DNA of 7,009 bases, taken from contig DDPP01000055.1 of the NCBI GenBank assembly GCA_002342255.1, positions 1 to 7,009 of the forward strand. Reading direction: 5' to 3'. The stretch comes from Micrococcales bacterium UBA2465. GTDB lineage: Bacteria; Actinomycetota; Actinomycetes; Actinomycetales; Microbacteriaceae. Every line of letters begins with the position of its first letter. Position 1 is the first letter of the stretch. Positions 5,289-7,009 of the stretch are shown piece after piece. A model generated the notes under the pieces. It made no database searches. It was not told the origin of the DNA and was given only the letters and a program-made list of their open reading frames with translations. A program made the translations under genes and the position numbers.

Positions 5289-7009
5289 TTTCCAGAAACC
5301 GGCAGACTAACTTTGGTAATAGCTGTGTAACCAGTTTTTGTTGCAGTGACTGAGAGGGTTAACTCTGACGAGAGATCATCCTGAGTAACCTTGTATGACT
5401 TGCTAGTTGCAGCTTGAATAGCAGTTCCATTTCTGAACCACTGATATTTTAGAACCACCTGGTTATCCCACATACCGGTAACAGCGTTGAGTGACTTACC
5501 AACTTTTACTGCACCAGAAATGAAAATATCTGGACTCTTGGTCATTGTGCCTTCACGAATCGTCACGGGAACTGCTGAGGCGACAATGTTATTGAAACCA
5601 ACCTTTACCAATGTCAATTGGGCGGTCAATAACCTGCCAACATCCGAACCGGTCAAGGTGTAATTAGATCTTGTTGCTTTAGGGATTGCAACACCATCAC
5701 GAGTCCACTGGTAAGAAGTCTTGATAAGGGGATCTGTCGTATTGGCTGTCACTGTGAGAGCGTTTCCAACAGCTGCAGTTCCATTTATTTGAATACTCGG
5801 CACCGGCATATTTCCAGCAACAATCTTCACACTGGAGCTGGTGCTCACCGCCTTTGGATATCCGGGTTGCAAAATAGTTGCAGTTACCGAAATGTCTTTT
5901 TGCAAGTCCGCTGGGGTGATTACATAACTACTTGAAAGAGCGTTGGTTATGGCTTTTCCAGATCTAAACCAACGGTAACTTACGTTGATGTTGGTATCGG
6001 TAAGTGGGTTAGCGTTCAAAGTTCCACCGACAAAGTTATCTCCGCTAAGGGTAGCTTTGGGCGAGACGTAACCAGCAACCAGTATTGCTTGGGAGCTAGT
6101 TTTAGCCGCAGGAAATGACCCCTTATTTGCGGACACAACTGCAGCAATCAGGTGGGCGTTATCTTGTGGGGTAAGAGTATATGTGTTAGCAGTTTGGTTT
6201 GGAATTACCTGTCCATCACGAAGCCAACTGTATGAAAGTCGCGCAGTGAAGTCCCAGGTTGAGCCAACCGCGGTTAGGGTAGACCCGACAGTTGCTGAGC
6301 CGTTGAGACTGACATCTGGTGCTTCTGGTGCTCGACCACTGAGGAAAGCGGTTAAAGCCTGAGTTCTCATCGGGAAGAACTGGTCTAACCAGTTTTGCCA
6401 GTATCGAGCACTGTTAACATCAGCGTTAGCTCTAGTCTCGTGGGCAACATAGGTGTCGTTCAGCAAAGTTGCCAAACGGTTCTTAAATGCAGGTATGCCA
6501 AGTTGCTCGGCCTTTGCTTTGGCACTTGCCTCAGCTCTAACCAATAATTTCTGACATGGATCATAGGCAACACATTTGCGCAGCATCACGCTTCTTTGGC
6601 CGTTACCCCAGTTTCTAAAGGCTGGTCCCTGTCCCAACCAATCTAGTTGAGCAGATGAATCTTGGGGGAAAGCACCATCCTGCCCCCAAGGGATGATGCG
6701 TAACTTTCCAGTAACATCAAAGACCATGTAATAGTTGTTTTGTACAACATCGGTATAGCCATCCCAGTTACTTGTGTAAATGTCGGTTCCCATGAGATTT
6801 ATCACGGCATTCATGTCAGCAACTTTGTTCACAGCTGTCCACCAGTCCTGACCATCAAGGACTGAAACAGCAACTGCTGCATTCAGATCGGTTCTATCTG
6901 TATCCCCGTAGTTAGTGTCATAGCAACCGCTTTGGTAATAAGTGATATCAGCGTTATAGCAGTTAGAGCTATAAAGATGAACTGGGTTTACCCAACGCTT
7001 AAGCATTTG
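5285..7009 (-). CDS. CotH-type extracytoplasmic protein with four C-terminal Ig-like repeats (N-terminus outside window)
   Basis: The frame is open to the window edge at 7009, so the signal peptide and most of the CotH domain are missing. Residues below are counted from the first visible Met (7006). The C-terminal part of the CotH fold occupies about 1-225: the helix and strand run DMNAVINLMGTDIYTSNWDGYTDVVQNNYYMVFD (64-97) leads to KLRIIPWGQDGAF (101-113), the family's PW-x-x-D signature. Two close cysteine pairs (16/28 and 145/151) suggest disulfides and hence an exported protein. CotH proteins in spore formers are protein kinases of the coat; in actinobacteria the role is unknown. From about 229 to the end there are four divergent Ig-like repeats of about 85 residues. 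No sortase motif, membrane anchor or wall-binding module is seen at the C-terminus (PVSGN), so secretion or non-covalent attachment is likely. Visible coding spans 574 residues. Confidence 0.87.
   Translation of the reverse strand, partial: QMLKRWVNPVHLYSSNCYNADITYYQSGCYDTNYGDTDRTDLNAAVAVSVLDGQDWWTAVNKVADMNAVINLMGTDIYTSNWDGYTDVVQNNYYMVFDVTGKLRIIPWGQDGAFPQDSSAQLDWLGQGPAFRNWGNGQRSVMLRKCVAYDPCQKLLVRAEASAKAKAEQLGIPAFKNRLATLLNDTYVAHETRANADVNSARYWQNWLDQFFPMRTQALTAFLSGRAPEAPDVSLNGSATVGSTLTAVGSTWDFTARLSYSWLRDGQVIPNQTANTYTLTPQDNAHLIAAVVSANKGSFPAAKTSSQAILVAGYVSPKATLSGDNFVGGTLNANPLTDTNINVSYRWFRSGKAITNALSSSYVITPADLQKDISVTATILQPGYPKAVSTSSSVKIVAGNMPVPSIQINGTAAVGNALTVTANTTDPLIKTSYQWTRDGVAIPKATRSNYTLTGSDVGRLLTAQLTLVKVGFNNIVASAVPVTIREGTMTKSPDIFISGAVKVGKSLNAVTGMWDNQVVLKYQWFRNGTAIQAATSKSYKVTQDDLSSELTLSVTATKTGYTAITKVSLPVSGN
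5288..6322 (-). repeat. Four tandem Ig-like repeats encoded in the CotH-type gene
   Basis: The units, in protein order, fall at about 6074-6322, 5813-6073, 5549-5812 and 5288-5548 (83-88 codons each). Each shows the pattern G-x-x-x-V-G-x-x-L, then SYxW-x-R-x-G-x-x-I (YSWLRDGQVI, YRWFRSGKAI, YQWTRDGVAI, YQWFRNGTAI), then a Y-x-(L/V/I)-T-x-x-D strand and a closing strand. They are clearly related as protein but well diverged as DNA, so recent duplication is unlikely. Such stacks usually act as spacers or adhesion modules outside the cell. Confidence 0.85.

Noticed and set aside
5290..5301. Short dyad GTTTCCAGAAAC after the transporter stop as a bidirectional terminator.
   Set aside because: The usable stem is only 4 bp with a 4-base loop and no T-tract, and it lies in the CotH coding end.

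Overview
The window reads as an ordinary chromosomal stretch of a moderately AT-leaning actinobacterium. Three things point there: a LytR-CpsA-Psr protein with a Pro/Thr-rich tail and a C-terminal Cys, a secreted CotH-type protein followed by tandem Ig-like repeats of the kind common in Microbacteriaceae, and frequent CTA/TTA Leu and AGA Arg codons with few third-position G/C. A small-genome freshwater lineage (Luna/acMicro-type Microbacteriaceae or a relative) fits, but this is inferred from protein style and no marker gene confirms it. Coding density is very high, and no gene-free stretch exceeds about 75 bases.

Left block (1-3969), all on the + strand: the body of a Cof-type HAD phosphatase whose first few codons lie outside the window; a tRNA-Ser(UGA) with encoded CCA; and then a tight run of LCP cell-wall ligase, single-chain iron-sulfur L-serine dehydratase and a small VOC-fold protein. 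The gaps from the tRNA onward are 42, 13 and 2 bases, so the tRNA and the three proteins may share one transcript. The serine dehydratase carries the three cluster cysteines and the terminal cysteine expected of the Legionella-type enzyme.

Middle block (3962-5288): a 92-residue winged-helix regulator on the - strand is divergent from an SbtA-family sodium/bicarbonate transporter on the + strand. The 73-base gap between them holds the most striking DNA feature of the window. It is a perfect 17-bp inverted repeat whose outer ends are mirror-image extended -10 boxes (TGGTATAGT), one for each gene, plus extra copies of the half-site ATACCAGAAAT. This looks like a self-regulated divergent switch in which one protein, bound to one site, could close both promoters. 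The regulator's ATG sits 6 bases past its -10 box with no ribosome binding site, which predicts a leaderless mRNA.

Right block (5285-7009), - strand: the C-terminal part of a CotH-type extracytoplasmic protein with four Ig-like repeats, cut by the window edge. Both convergent gene pairs overlap at their stop codons (8 and 4 bases), leaving no room for conventional terminators.

In terms of physiology, the window joins serine breakdown to pyruvate, inorganic carbon uptake (possibly feeding anaplerotic carboxylation in a heterotroph) and cell-envelope assembly. Those links are inference. The bicarbonate switch is the best candidate for something not yet described.
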